This document shows positions 27,769 through 37,075 of a stretch of DNA of 64,000 bases, piece after piece. The first letter of the stretch is position 1. Every line of letters begins with the position of its first letter. The notes under the pieces are model-generated. The model saw only the letters and a list, made by a program, of their open reading frames with translations. It was not told the DNA's origin and did no database searches. The stretch is taken from assembly GCA_963832725.1 (NCBI GenBank), contig CAWHVG010000005.1:2046001-2110000 (forward strand). Direction: 5' to 3'. Source of the DNA: JAEZBP01 sp963832725 (lineage in GTDB: Bacteria; Myxococcota_A; Polyangia; Polyangiales; Sandaracinaceae). A program made the translations under genes and the position numbers.

Positions 27769-29046
27769 ATGGAATCCCGCGACGGATGCGATGGCATCCG
27801 GCTCTCGTGCACAGGCGTCGGCGTCTGCGCCGTGTTCCTGGTCGCGCTGGCGACGGGCTGCGGTGGAGACGCGCCGATGGGCGCGGACGCGTCCGCTGGC
27901 GACGCGGGCGTGCGCGACGACGCCGGAGTGGCGATGGACGCTTCGCCAAACGGGGGCGACGACGGCGGGGGCGCGGAAGACGCGGCCTTGGCCGACGCCG
28001 GACCGGGAGACGCGGGTCCTCCGCTTCCGACGTGCACACTCGGCGCGACCCGGACGCTGACGTCCGCGCGCGGGACCCCGAGCCTGCTCGCCGACGGGGC
28101 ACGGACGTTCGCGTTCTGGGCGCAAGTCGGTCAGGGCATTCGCGCGGTCGACGTCGAGGACGCGAGCTCGACGCCGGTGTCGACGGGCCTCGCGGACGGG
28201 CCTTTCTATGCGCCGGTGCCCTTCGCATCGAGCCGGGGCGGACTGCTGCTGGCGGCGCACGTGGACGACGCGATCTCCATCGCGCGGATCGATGCGACCG
28301 GGACGGCGGTCGCGCCCACCACCGACGTGTCCCTGACGCCGGGCTCGGGATGCGGCGCGCCCATCGTCGTCGCCGGCGACGCCACGGATCTCGTCGTCTG
28401 GTCGGATCAGGCCAGCGGCGGGACCTGCACGCTGGGCGGCTACGCGCTCGCCGACGACACGTCGGTGAACGTGGGGAGCGACCCCTTCCCGGTCGGACAG
28501 CCGCGACCCGAGGTGATCTGGGACGGCGCCGGCTGGTGCACCACGCGGATCGAGGCGGACGGCTCGGTCACCATCACGCGGGTGACGGCGCAGGGCAGCG
28601 CGATCGACGCGACCGCTTCCTCGTCGACGGGGATCATCGGCACCGTCTCCGATGTGCGGCTCGCGCACGGTCCGGCCGGCACCCTCGCCGCGTTCCGCCG
28701 AGGCCGGGACATTTACGTCGCTGCCGTCGACGACGCGCTGAGTCTCGGAACGCCGACGCGCGTCGCCGGGTCGAGCTTCGATATCGATCGGCTCGAGCTG
28801 ACGCGGGGGCGAAGCGGGTTCGGTCTGGCGTGGACCTCCGGCACGAGCACGCTCTCGTTCCTGGCGCTGGACCCGAGCGGCGCTCCGGCGAGCCAGGTGA
28901 TGGAAGTGAGCCGGCCCGGCTTGCTCGCGACGGTGTCGGCGTTCGGCACCCTCCCGCTGCCCATCGCGATGACGGAAGGTGCCTCCGGCTGGTGGCTCGG
29001 TTGGCTGGAGAGCGGCGCGGTGGTCGGTTCCGTCCACTGCGAATGA
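27769..29046 (+). CDS. Lipoprotein with beta-propeller-like body
   Basis: A 425-residue lipoprotein. GGAGG lies six bases before the ATG at 27769, which fixes the start over two upstream in-frame ATGs. After a long basic N-terminus the lipobox is LVALATGC, followed by an Asp/Ala/Gly spacer (~50 residues). The body is rich in repeated short beta strands of the kind IARIDATGTAV, VVWSDQA and IEADGSVTITRV. This suggests a WD/six-bladed-propeller-like surface protein, as in many myxobacterial lipoproteins. No enzymatic motif was found. Confidence 0.78.
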   Translation: MESRDGCDGIRLSCTGVGVCAVFLVALATGCGGDAPMGADASAGDAGVRDDAGVAMDASPNGGDDGGGAEDAALADAGPGDAGPPLPTCTLGATRTLTSARGTPSLLADGARTFAFWAQVGQGIRAVDVEDASSTPVSTGLADGPFYAPVPFASSRGGLLLAAHVDDAISIARIDATGTAVAPTTDVSLTPGSGCGAPIVVAGDATDLVVWSDQASGGTCTLGGYALADDTSVNVGSDPFPVGQPRPEVIWDGAGWCTTRIEADGSVTITRVTAQGSAIDATASSSTGIIGTVSDVRLAHGPAGTLAAFRRGRDIYVAAVDDALSLGTPTRVAGSSFDIDRLELTRGRSGFGLAWTSGTSTLSFLALDPSGAPASQVMEVSRPGLLATVSAFGTLPLPIAMTEGASGWWLGWLESGAVVGSVHCE

Positions 29047-29205
29047 GGCGCGCTCGACTCGAGGGGTGTCGGTGAGTCCCACCGAGCGCCGCAATCGTGC
29101 CAGGCCCCGCCGTGAGGAGTCGCGGCGAGCGCGCGGCGACGAACAGCAACCCGGCGGATGGGACCGGATCGACGGCGGAGCGACGGGAGGTTCTTCGAAA
29201 GACCT

Positions 29206-31888
29206 TCAGCGGCCCAGGCGCTCTCGGGCGTCGCGGTCGTCCGGGTCGATGTCGAGGGCGTGCTGGTAGGCGCGGCGGGCGTTGGCGGCGTCGCCGGCCG
29301 CGCGGTAGGCGTCGCCGAGGAGCACCTGGTAGCTCGACCGTCGGCGGCGAAGGTGGGCGGCGCGCTCGGCGTGGGGGATGGCTGCCTGCGGGTTGCCCGC
29401 CGCGAGCTCGACTTGGGCCAGGCCTTCGTAGGCGTGCGGGTTGAGGTCGTGTACCTCCGCCGCGTGCTCGAAGGCCTGCCGCGCGTCGTCGAAGCGCTCG
29501 GCGCGCAGAGCTTCTTCGCCCTCTTCGACGAAGACGTCGGACTGGGCGCGCGCTTCCTCGGCGCTGAGCTCCTCGGCGGGCTCGGCAGGCGCGGCCTGCT
29601 CTTCGGCGGGCTCCTCCGCCGCGTCGGCGGCCTCGGCCTGTGCTTCGCCGGGCTCCTCCGCTGTGGCTGGCGCTTCGGCGGGCTCCGCTGCGGCTGGCGC
29701 TGCGTCGGTCTCGTCGGCCGAAGCCTCGGCCGGCGGGTCGGGCGGCTGATTCGGGCGGGGCCGGCTGCTCGGCTGCCTGGGTGGGCGCGGCGGGGGCCTC
29801 CGGCGCCGCGACGGATGAGCGCTGGGCGGGCTCGACGGCGGCCGGCACAGTGACCGGCGCGAGCTCGGGCACGTGCGTGAACCAGGCGTAGCCCGCGAAG
29901 ATGACCCCGGCGGAGAGCGCGCCGAGGGCGGCGAAGAGGCCGACCACCAGGAGAGCCAGCTTGGGGCCGCGGCCGGAGCGAGTCGGCTGCGCCAGGGGCT
30001 TCGCGGATGCAGAGACCGCCGGGCTCCCGGACGAGACCGCCGGCACCGCGACCGTCGGCGCGTCCTCCACCGGCGGCGACACCGCAGGCACACCGACCGT
30101 CGGCGCGCCCTCCGGCACGCTCGGCAGCCCGGGCGGCGACACCGCAGGCACACCCAACGTCGGGGCATCGTCCGAGCCGGCGCTCGCGGGTGGCGACACC
30201 GCCGGCACACCGACCGTCGGCGCGTCCTCCGACACGCTCGGCCTCGCCGGTGGCGAGACCGCCGGCACACCGACCGTCGGCGCGTCCTCCGACACCCTCG
30301 GCCTCGCCGGTGGCGAGACCGCCGGCACACCGACCGTCGGCGCGTCCTCCGACACGCTCGGCGCCGCGGCACGACCGGCCCCGCGCGTCGAGCCGGCTGC
30401 GGATTCCGCACCGGGCCGCCGAGAGAAGACGCGCGCGAGGCTGCGCCACCGAACGCACCCTCCGGCGCCTGCGAGCCGGACCGCGCGGCAGGCGCACCGG
30501 CGGTCCCGGAGGCCGAGCCGAAGACGCCGTCGGGGGCGGTCGATCCCGAGGAGGACGCACGGACGCCGGCCGGCCGCGAGTGGGCGCCCTTGGCGAGAGC
30601 ACCGTCCATTTCGAGCGAGGCGAGCGCCTCGCGCGCGGCCCTCAGAGGCGCCGCGGCGCTCCCGGCCAGCGTGCTGCCGCCGATGTTGCCCGCCGGTTTG
30701 CGCGGCTTGCCGGCCCCTTTCGCCGGAGACGGAACCTTCGGGAAGGAGGGCGAGCTGCGCTTGCGCCGGGCACCCAGGGGCGCGCTCGGCGGCGGCGGGA
30801 CCTTCGGCGTGTGCTTCGAGTCGCTCGCGCCGAGGGCGATCTCACCGCTGGGCGGGGGCTTGGTCGGCGCGCCGTGGACGTCGGGAGGAGGCGGCTTGGT
30901 CGGCGCGCCGTGGACGTCGGGGCCAGCGCCTTCGTCTCTCGCGGGCACGATCCCGGGGGAGCTTCTCGGCCGCGTCGACGGGGCTGATGCCCATCAGCGT
31001 GCTGGCGAAGCTCTGCTTCTTCTTGCCCGCCCGGAGCCACGGCGCCTTCTGCGGCGCGGTCCGGTCCGGATTGGGGCTGGAGAGCACCGGGTGCGGCGCC
31101 GTCACGTCGGCGTCCGCTTCTTCGGCCAGCGTCTCGTAGCCGAAATCGTCGTCGGCCGGCATCTGAAGGGACTTCGTGGTCGCGCCGTGGGGGTCGATCT
31201 CGCGGGGGTCGATGTGGGTCGGCTTGGTGATATCGCGGTGGATGTCGCGCAGCGATTCGCTCTGGGTCACGTCATCGAACGAAAGCGCGACGTCGGGCCC
31301 CTTCGATGAGGAGCTGGAGAGGCCGCCCGGGAGGGTCGTCCGGTCGCCCTGCTGGCGCGGCGGAGGGATGGCAGGCATGCGCGGCAGGCCGCGGCCGGCC
31401 GTCAACATCGGCTCGCGGGGCTGGTTCACCGTCTCGGGCTCGTCGTCCCAGTCCAGACCGTCGAGGGCGATGCTCGGCGCCGGCGTGCTCGGCGTGGGCG
31501 AAGAGACCTTCCCTTCCACGATGTCCTCGAGCAGGTCGACGATCAGCGCCGCCGTCTCGCCACCGTCGTCCTTGCGCGGCACGACGTGCAGGCCCCGCTG
31601 GCGGGCTTCGAGCCGCACCGCCAGCGCGCCCGGCGACAGGACGATGACGAAGGGGCCACGCTCCTCGCCGACGGTGCGCACGACGGTGGCGCCGCCGTCT
31701 TCGGTCGCTTTGCCGAGGATGACCGTCAGGTCGGGCGGTCGCGGCGCGATCTTCAGCCCGAAGACCGAGATGTGGCGCGCAGACAGCCCTCGCTCCTGCA
31801 ACGCGCGGACGAAGCGGTCGAGATACGCGGGGTCGTCGTCGCCGACGCAGGCGACCCGCTTCGCGCCAATGCCTTCCGACTTGCTCAT
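29206..31888 (-). CDS. Large pseudo-receiver / membrane / TPR protein, frameshifted three times
   Basis: The joined product would be ~890 residues. From the ATG at 31888, residues 1-130 look like a receiver-type alpha/beta domain (VACVGDDDPAYLDRFVRAL; PDLTVILG; FVIVLSPG). A Pro/Ser linker contains KKQSFASTLMGISPVDAA. At the C5G3 tract near 30955 the frame moves to a Lys/Pro-rich segment (HTPKVPPPPSAPLGARRKR). Near 30375 it moves again to six copies of EDAPTVGVPAVSPP and a transmembrane helix (LALLVVGLFAALGALSAGVI). Near 29750 it moves to a Glu/Ala/Pro stretch ending in two TPR-like units (AYEGLAQVELAAGNPQAAIP; LLGDAYRAAGDAANARRAY). Placement is cytoplasmic N-terminus, periplasmic TPR. The receiver-like domain suggests a signalling or motility-scaffold role, but the function is unknown. 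Confidence 0.65.
30031..30360 (-). repeat. Six in-frame repeats of ~60 bp
   Basis: Within the preceding gene, six tandem units of 48-60 bp encode variants of EDAPTVGVPAVSPPARP. The last three, 30181-30360, are 60 bp and almost identical, indicating recent slippage or recombination. The units sit just N-terminal to the transmembrane helix. Confidence 0.85.
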
Positions 31889-32053
31889 GCGTTCGCAGTG
31901 GAGGGTACGTCAGGAGGGACGTCACCGAAATCACGAAGGTTTGCGAAACGCGCGACGAGGTCGGCGCGTCGTTTCGGTCACTCGCTCGGTGAGGACGCGC
32001 TCGCCCGCCGCTGCGTGCTGGCACGGGCGGGACGGCACGGACATCCTCGGACC

Positions 32054-33007
32054 GTGACGGGTTGGCTGAGAGGGCTCATCGGCGGGGATCCGTTTCCGAG
32101 CGCGGACCCGCGCGCGTGGCGGATTGCGGTGTTGCCCGACACGCAGATTTACGTGCGCAGCCACCCCGAGCTCTTCGAAGCGCAGACGGGCTGGCTCGCG
32201 GAGCACGCCGAGCGGCTCGGGGTACGGCTGGTCCTGCACGAAGGCGACGTCGTCAACGACAACGATGAGACGCAGTGGGACCTGGCCGAGCAGGCGCTGA
32301 GACGGCTCGACGGGCGGGTTCCCTACGCGGTGGCGCTCGGCAACCACGACTACGGGCCGGGCGGCAACGGGCACGACCGGACCAGCGGGTTCGTGGAGCG
32401 CTTCGGGCCGAAGGACGCGCCGGCGCTCGAGAGCACGTTCGAAGGCCGGCTCGACAACGCCGCGCACCGGATCGAGACGCCGGACGGGCCCTGGCTGGCG
32501 CTGGCGCTCGAGCTGGCGCCGCGCGACGCCGTGATTGAGTGGGCCGCCGAGGTGCTGGCGCGGCATCCAACGACGCCGGCCGTGCTGGTGACGCACGCGT
32601 ACCTCTACTTCGACGGGACGCGCTACGACGCCGAGACTCGCGCGGACCAGAAGTGGAGCCCGATGGTCTACGGCGTGGCCCGTGGCGGCGTCGGCAACGA
32701 CGGCGAGGCGCTCTACCAGAAGCTGGTCCGCCGCCAGGACTCGATTCAGCTCGTCTTCAGCGGGCACGTGCTGGGGACGGGCACGGCGCGGCTGACCAGT
32801 CCGCAGGACGGCGGGAGCGAGGTGCACCAGCTCCTGGCCAACTACCAGCACCACTCGCGAGGCGGCGACGGGTACCTGCGCTTGGTCGAGATCGATCCGG
32901 GAAAGGCGCGGGTGCGGGTGCGAACCTACTCGCCGGTGCTGGACGCGTTCCGCGACGATCCGGACGAAGCATTCGAGCTGCCGCTGCCGGTCTTCGGCCC
33001 GCGGTGA
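32054..33007 (+). CDS. Calcineurin-like metallophosphoesterase
   Basis: A ~317-residue protein from a GTG at 32054. Metallophosphoesterase motifs appear in order: LPDTQIYV, HEGDVVND, LGNHDYG, VTHAYLYFDG and SGHVLG. The first motif has DxQ where many family members have DxH, which is usual in the subfamily that includes secreted and cell-wall phosphoesterases. There is no signal peptide, so it is probably cytoplasmic. The substrate cannot be inferred. The stop is followed by a 131-bp gap before the AraC gene. Confidence 0.85.
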   Translation: MTGWLRGLIGGDPFPSADPRAWRIAVLPDTQIYVRSHPELFEAQTGWLAEHAERLGVRLVLHEGDVVNDNDETQWDLAEQALRRLDGRVPYAVALGNHDYGPGGNGHDRTSGFVERFGPKDAPALESTFEGRLDNAAHRIETPDGPWLALALELAPRDAVIEWAAEVLARHPTTPAVLVTHAYLYFDGTRYDAETRADQKWSPMVYGVARGGVGNDGEALYQKLVRRQDSIQLVFSGHVLGTGTARLTSPQDGGSEVHQLLANYQHHSRGGDGYLRLVEIDPGKARVRVRTYSPVLDAFRDDPDEAFELPLPVFGPR

Positions 33008-33138
33008 GCGGCCTCGGTGGTTCACGGCGAAGACGCCGGCAGGGCCGCGAAGCACGGACGGGTCGGCTGCGCGCGAGCATCGCCGCACCGAGCATGGCTC
33101 CGCTGACGCGCGGGCGATGCTCGTGGTAGGTCGCTTTC

Positions 33139-34057
33139 GTGAGCCGACCCATCGCCACCGACGCTCCCGGCGGGGACCGGGCGATCGTGGCCGGTCGGCG
33201 AGTGCAGGACGGCCCCGCGCCTCGCTGCCCGAGGCCGGTCGCCCACACCTACGCCGCGCTCGCGTTCCACACCGGCGGTCGCTCGCGCGTCGAGCAGGGC
33301 TCGGAGTGGCAGGTCGAGGGCGGCGACGTGCTCCTCGTGCCGGCCGGCCAGCCGCATCGCACCATCGAGCTCGAGCGCACGGAATACTGGGGCCTCGCCT
33401 TCAGCGTCCCGACGTTCGCGTCCGGCGGCGACGCTTCGCTGCTCGATCCCTTCGAGCGGGTGCGCGGAGGCGCGGCGCCGGTCGTGTCGATCCCACATGC
33501 ACGACAGGCACACCTCGAGGAGCTCTTCCGTGAGCTGAGCGGAGTCGATCGGCCGCCGTGGCCGGCGCTGGACGCGGTGCGGCGCAGCCTGCTGACGCTC
33601 ATCCTGGCGGAGGTCGGTCGCGCCGCTCGCTCGGACGACGCGCCCGATACCGGCGGCGGCGGCGTGGTCGCGGATGCCCTCCGCTTCATCGAGCGCAACT
33701 GCCTCGGAAAGCTCACGGTGGAGGACGTGGCGCGCGCGGTCGGGCGCAGCGCCACCCACGTGACGGCGGCCCTGACGCGCGCCACCGGCCGGAGCGCCGG
33801 CAAGTGGATCCTGCACGGTCGGATGGGCGAGGCCCGGCGGCTCCTGCTCCACTCGGACGAACCGGTCGATTCTCATCGCCGAGCGCGTCGGGTATGCGGA
33901 CGCGACCCACTTCATCCGCATGTTTCGGCGCGAGCAGGGCGCGACTCCCGCCGCATGGAGGGCCGCACGCCGGCGGCAATCTGCCGAAGAAGCGCGCTCC
34001 TCGGCGCTCCGGCGGGACGCCTCGGCTGTCTGCTCCGTTCCTCCTCGCAAACGCTGA
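33139..34057 (+). CDS. AraC-family transcriptional regulator, frameshifted
   Basis: A cupin-type sensor domain (EWQVEGGDVLLVPAGQPHR) is followed by an AraC DNA-binding domain. The first helix-turn-helix reads LGKLTVEDVARAVGRSATHV. Near 33870 the frame changes, and the second helix-turn-helix (LIAERVGYADATHFIRMF, RREQGATPAAW) continues to the stop at 34057. The full protein would be ~305 residues. AraC-type regulators usually activate neighbouring genes on small-molecule binding. Here the nearest candidates are the convergent flavin reductase and the aldo/keto reductase beyond it. The frame change may be a sequence error. Confidence 0.82.
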
Positions 34058-34118
34058 AGCATGCGCTCGGGTATTGCGACGGAACGCCGGGTCGGCGATC
34101 GGGCCGCGCACGGACGGG

Positions 34119-35036
34119 CTACGACACCGGGCTCGACGCGCGCTCCATCGCGAGCTCGACGTTGATCATCGCCGCCGCCCTCGTGCCCGCCGCCGCGGCG
34201 AGGATGGCGCCTTGCATCCGCGTCGTCAGATCGCCCGCGGCGTGCATCCCCGGAACGGAGGTCTGCGAGCCCATTCCGTCGACCCGTACATACCCGTCGT
34301 CGTCGAGCGCGACGCCGAGCGCGCGAATCAGCTCGACCTGCCGCTGCGGAGGGTGCGCGTAGAGTACGTCGCGGGGAACCGAGGTTCCGTCCGCGAGCTC
34401 GACCGCGTCGAGGCCTTCGTCTTTCCCGACGAGCCGGGCGACCGGAGCCGTGAAGACCTGGATGCCGGCCACCTCGAGCGCGGTGCGCGCGTCTTTCGCC
34501 ATCTCGAACGCGCCGCCCGTGAAGACGGCGACGTCGGCGGTCCACGCCTGCGCTTGGAGCGCGAAGGGCACGAGGTGGTTCGCGTTGGCGGCGCCGACGA
34601 GATACCCCCAGCGACGATCGCGGACCTCCCAGCCGTGGCAATAGGGGCACTGGAAGATCGCCCGTCCCCAGAGCTCCGGGAAGCCGTCGATCGGGAGCAT
34701 CTCGTCGATCATCCCGGTCGCGAGGAGGACGCGCCGCGCCTCGACCGCGCCTGCGCCGAGCCGGACGGTGAACGCGCCGCGGCCCCCGGTGATCCCGTGG
34801 ACGCGCTCGTCCCGCAGCTCGACGCCGGGATAGGTCGCGAGCTCGGCGCGGGCCGCGGCGCGAAAGTCGTCGGGCGGCGTTCCGTCCCGGGTCACGAAGT
34901 TGTGGAGGTGGGTCGCCGCTCCGTTGCGCCGCGGGCCCGCGTCCGAGAGCAGCACGCTTCGCTTCGCACGGCCGAGGGCGAGCGAGGCCGACAGGCCGGC
35001 GGGGCCACCGCCGACGATGAGGACGTCGTAGCGCAT
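34119..35036 (-). CDS. Thioredoxin-reductase-like NAD(P)/FAD oxidoreductase
   Basis: A 305-residue flavoprotein. I chose the ATG at 35036 because AGGAG precedes it at seven bases. FAD binding is at VLIVGGGPAGLSASLALGR, the redox pair at CPYCHGWE, and the second dinucleotide fold around YLVGAANANHLVPF. The C-terminal FAD motif is PGMHAAGDLTT. The CxxC implies a disulfide reductase acting on a thioredoxin-like or low-molecular-weight thiol partner. It lies between AraC and the aldo/keto reductase and probably belongs to the same stress or detoxification cluster. Confidence 0.9.
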   Translation of the reverse strand: MRYDVLIVGGGPAGLSASLALGRAKRSVLLSDAGPRRNGAATHLHNFVTRDGTPPDDFRAAARAELATYPGVELRDERVHGITGGRGAFTVRLGAGAVEARRVLLATGMIDEMLPIDGFPELWGRAIFQCPYCHGWEVRDRRWGYLVGAANANHLVPFALQAQAWTADVAVFTGGAFEMAKDARTALEVAGIQVFTAPVARLVGKDEGLDAVELADGTSVPRDVLYAHPPQRQVELIRALGVALDDDGYVRVDGMGSQTSVPGMHAAGDLTTRMQGAILAAAAGTRAAAMINVELAMERASSPVS

Positions 35037-35249
35037 GTCGTTTCTCCTGGTTCGGTGGTATGGGCGGCGCATTCGGCCACCCCGACCAATCCTGGAGCCC
35101 TCCCCCAAGCGCGCGTAGAGCGTGGTCTTCGATTGGATCGGCGAGACCTTCGATCCGGAGGCGGGACGCGGCGCGGCACGGGAGCCGACCCGATTGATGT
35201 CGCGCATCTCGGCGGCGAGTCGGTGTAGGACGAGACGCGGTCTACGCGC

Positions 35250-36194
35250 TCAAAGCGATCCGTCGTCCGCGGGCCACTTCGGTCCTGCGGCGCCCGGGAC
35301 GGCCAGCCCGTCCAGCGCGGCCATCGCGTCCGCGTCGACCGCGATGGATCCGGCCGCGACGTTCTCCTCGAGGTGCCCGATGCTCGCCGTGCCGGGGATG
35401 AGCAGGGTGTTCGGCGCATGACCGAGCAGCCACGCGAGCCCGACCTGCGACGGCGTGACCCCCATGCGGGCAGCGGCGTCGATGACGACCGGCTGCGCGG
35501 TGACCTTCGGGAGGCCTGGGAACGCACCGCCGAGGGGGAAGAAGGGCACCCACGCAATCCCCTCCGCGAGGCACAGCTCGAGCATCGCCTCGAACTGCCG
35601 GCCGACCACGCTGTATGCGTTCTGGACGCAGGCGATGCCTGCGGGGAGCGCCCGCCGGAGCCCGTCGATGGTCACGGCGCTCAGACCAATCGCGCCGATC
35701 TTCCCCTCGTCCCGTAGGGCGATCATCACGGCGAGCTGGTCGTCGATGTCCACGACCTGGTCGCCCTCGGCGCGGATCCCGGGCCCGACGTCCAGGCGAC
35801 GCAGGTTGACGACCGGGATCTGCTCGATGCCCAGGCTGACGAGGTTGGCCTCCACGCTCGCGCGGAGCTCCTCGGGGCGTTGCGCCGGCCGGAGCGGAAT
35901 GGGGGCGCCCGGATCGGGAACCGCCCCGACCTTGCTCACCACGACGACGTGGTCCTCGGGACGGAGCACGTCGCGGATGACCTCGTTGACGAACCCGTTC
36001 CCGTAGAACTGCGCCGTGTCGACGTGGTCGACGCCGAGCTCGATCGCGCGCCGCAGGACGGCGACGGCCTGCGCTCGATCGGCGTGGTGGCGCTCGAGCT
36101 GCATCGCGCCGTACCCGACGCGCGCCACCCGATGGGCGCCGAGTGGGTAGGTTCCGCCAGGTCTCTGGACTGTCGTTGCCGCGCTGTCGTTCAT
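35250..36194 (-). CDS. Aldo/keto reductase
   Basis: A 314-residue NADPH-dependent aldo/keto reductase. The N-terminal signature is VDHVDTAQFYGNG, with catalytic Asp and Tyr, followed by the lysine in VVSKVG. The usual catalytic histidine is in LRRLD here (Leu-Arg), as in the subfamily related to E. coli YdbC. The cofactor site is IPGTASIGHLEENV. AGGAG sits seven bases before the ATG at 36194. The gene is divergent from tetR, and both promoters overlap the two operator palindromes at 36220-36267. Reduction of reactive carbonyls is likely. Confidence 0.9.
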   Translation of the reverse strand: MNDSAATTVQRPGGTYPLGAHRVARVGYGAMQLERHHADRAQAVAVLRRAIELGVDHVDTAQFYGNGFVNEVIRDVLRPEDHVVVVSKVGAVPDPGAPIPLRPAQRPEELRASVEANLVSLGIEQIPVVNLRRLDVGPGIRAEGDQVVDIDDQLAVMIALRDEGKIGAIGLSAVTIDGLRRALPAGIACVQNAYSVVGRQFEAMLELCLAEGIAWVPFFPLGGAFPGLPKVTAQPVVIDAAARMGVTPSQVGLAWLLGHAPNTLLIPGTASIGHLEENVAAGSIAVDADAMAALDGLAVPGAAGPKWPADDGSL

Positions 36195-36219
36195 GACGTA
36201 CTCCTCTCAGGAGACAGAA

Positions 36220-36267
36220 GTGGAGGACCCTCCACTTACGCAAGACGTATAAACGGAGGCACCTCCG
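36220..36267. promoter_or_regulatory. Two TetR-type operator palindromes in a divergent promoter
   Basis: GTGGAGGACCCTCCAC (36220-36235) has perfect 7-bp arms around a 2-bp centre. CGGAGGCACCTCCG (36254-36267) is a shorter version with 6-bp arms and the same centre spacing. The centres are 33 bp apart, about three helical turns. They lie between the divergent aldo/keto reductase and tetR starts. The second contains the GGAGG ribosome-binding site of tetR. Confidence 0.75.
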
Positions 36268-36268
36268 C

Positions 36269-36868
36269 TTGTCAAATCGAACCGGCCAAAGGCCCCTGCG
36301 CGCCGACGCCGCGCGCAATCGCCAGCGACTGATTGACGCCGCCCGCGACGCGTTCGCGTCCGGGAACGAGACCGTCACGCTCGAGGACATCGCGCGCGCG
36401 GCGGGCGTCGGCATCGGGACGCTCTATCGGAACTTCCGCACGCGCGAGGCGCTGGTCGAGGCGGTGTACCGCTCGGAGCTCGACGCCGTCGCGAGGGCCG
36501 CCGACGTTCTGCTCGCGAACCACCCGGGGTTCGATGCGCTGCGGCTGTGGATGGACTGCTACGCCACGTTCGTCGCAACCAAACGGGGGATGCACGAGGT
36601 CTTGCGCGGCGCGTGGGCGTCCGGAAGGCTCCGCGTGTCCGAGACCCGCGCGCGCATCACGGCGACCATCGCCCGGATCCTCGCCGCGGGCGCTGCCGAC
36701 GGCACCCTCCGCGACGACGTCGAGCCGGACGACGTCACCGCGACCCTGGTCGGCGTGTTCCTCGCGACGACGGGCGCGGCGGACCGCGCTCAACTGCAGC
36801 GCGTGCTCGATCTCTTGATGGACGCGCTCCGACCTCGGACTCGACCCGGATCACGTTCCGGCGGCTGA
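36269..36868 (+). CDS. TetR-family transcriptional repressor
   Basis: A 199-residue TetR/AcrR-type regulator. The helix-turn-helix is LEDIARAAGVGIGTLYRNF, followed by a ligand-binding core ending in LLMDALRP. The start is TTG at 36269, supported by GGAGG nine bases upstream; no ATG or GTG fits. It is divergent from the aldo/keto reductase and very probably represses that gene and itself through the two palindromes between them. Confidence 0.88.
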   Translation: MSNRTGQRPLRADAARNRQRLIDAARDAFASGNETVTLEDIARAAGVGIGTLYRNFRTREALVEAVYRSELDAVARAADVLLANHPGFDALRLWMDCYATFVATKRGMHEVLRGAWASGRLRVSETRARITATIARILAAGAADGTLRDDVEPDDVTATLVGVFLATTGAADRAQLQRVLDLLMDALRPRTRPGSRSGG

Positions 36869-37075
36869 CGAGCCGTTCGACTCGGAGGCGGTTCCTCGAC
36901 GGGCACCTGGGTGAGCCGGCATCCGTGGCCTTCACGTGGTGATCGCCGTGAGCGCTCGCGCGGCCCTTCCCGGTCACCGCACAGTCGCGGCCCCTGCACG
37001 CTCGTGTGGACACAGGGCGGGCGCCGCCTGCGGCGGGGGACGCTCGCTGGACCGGTCGGCGCGCTCAGACTCGGG

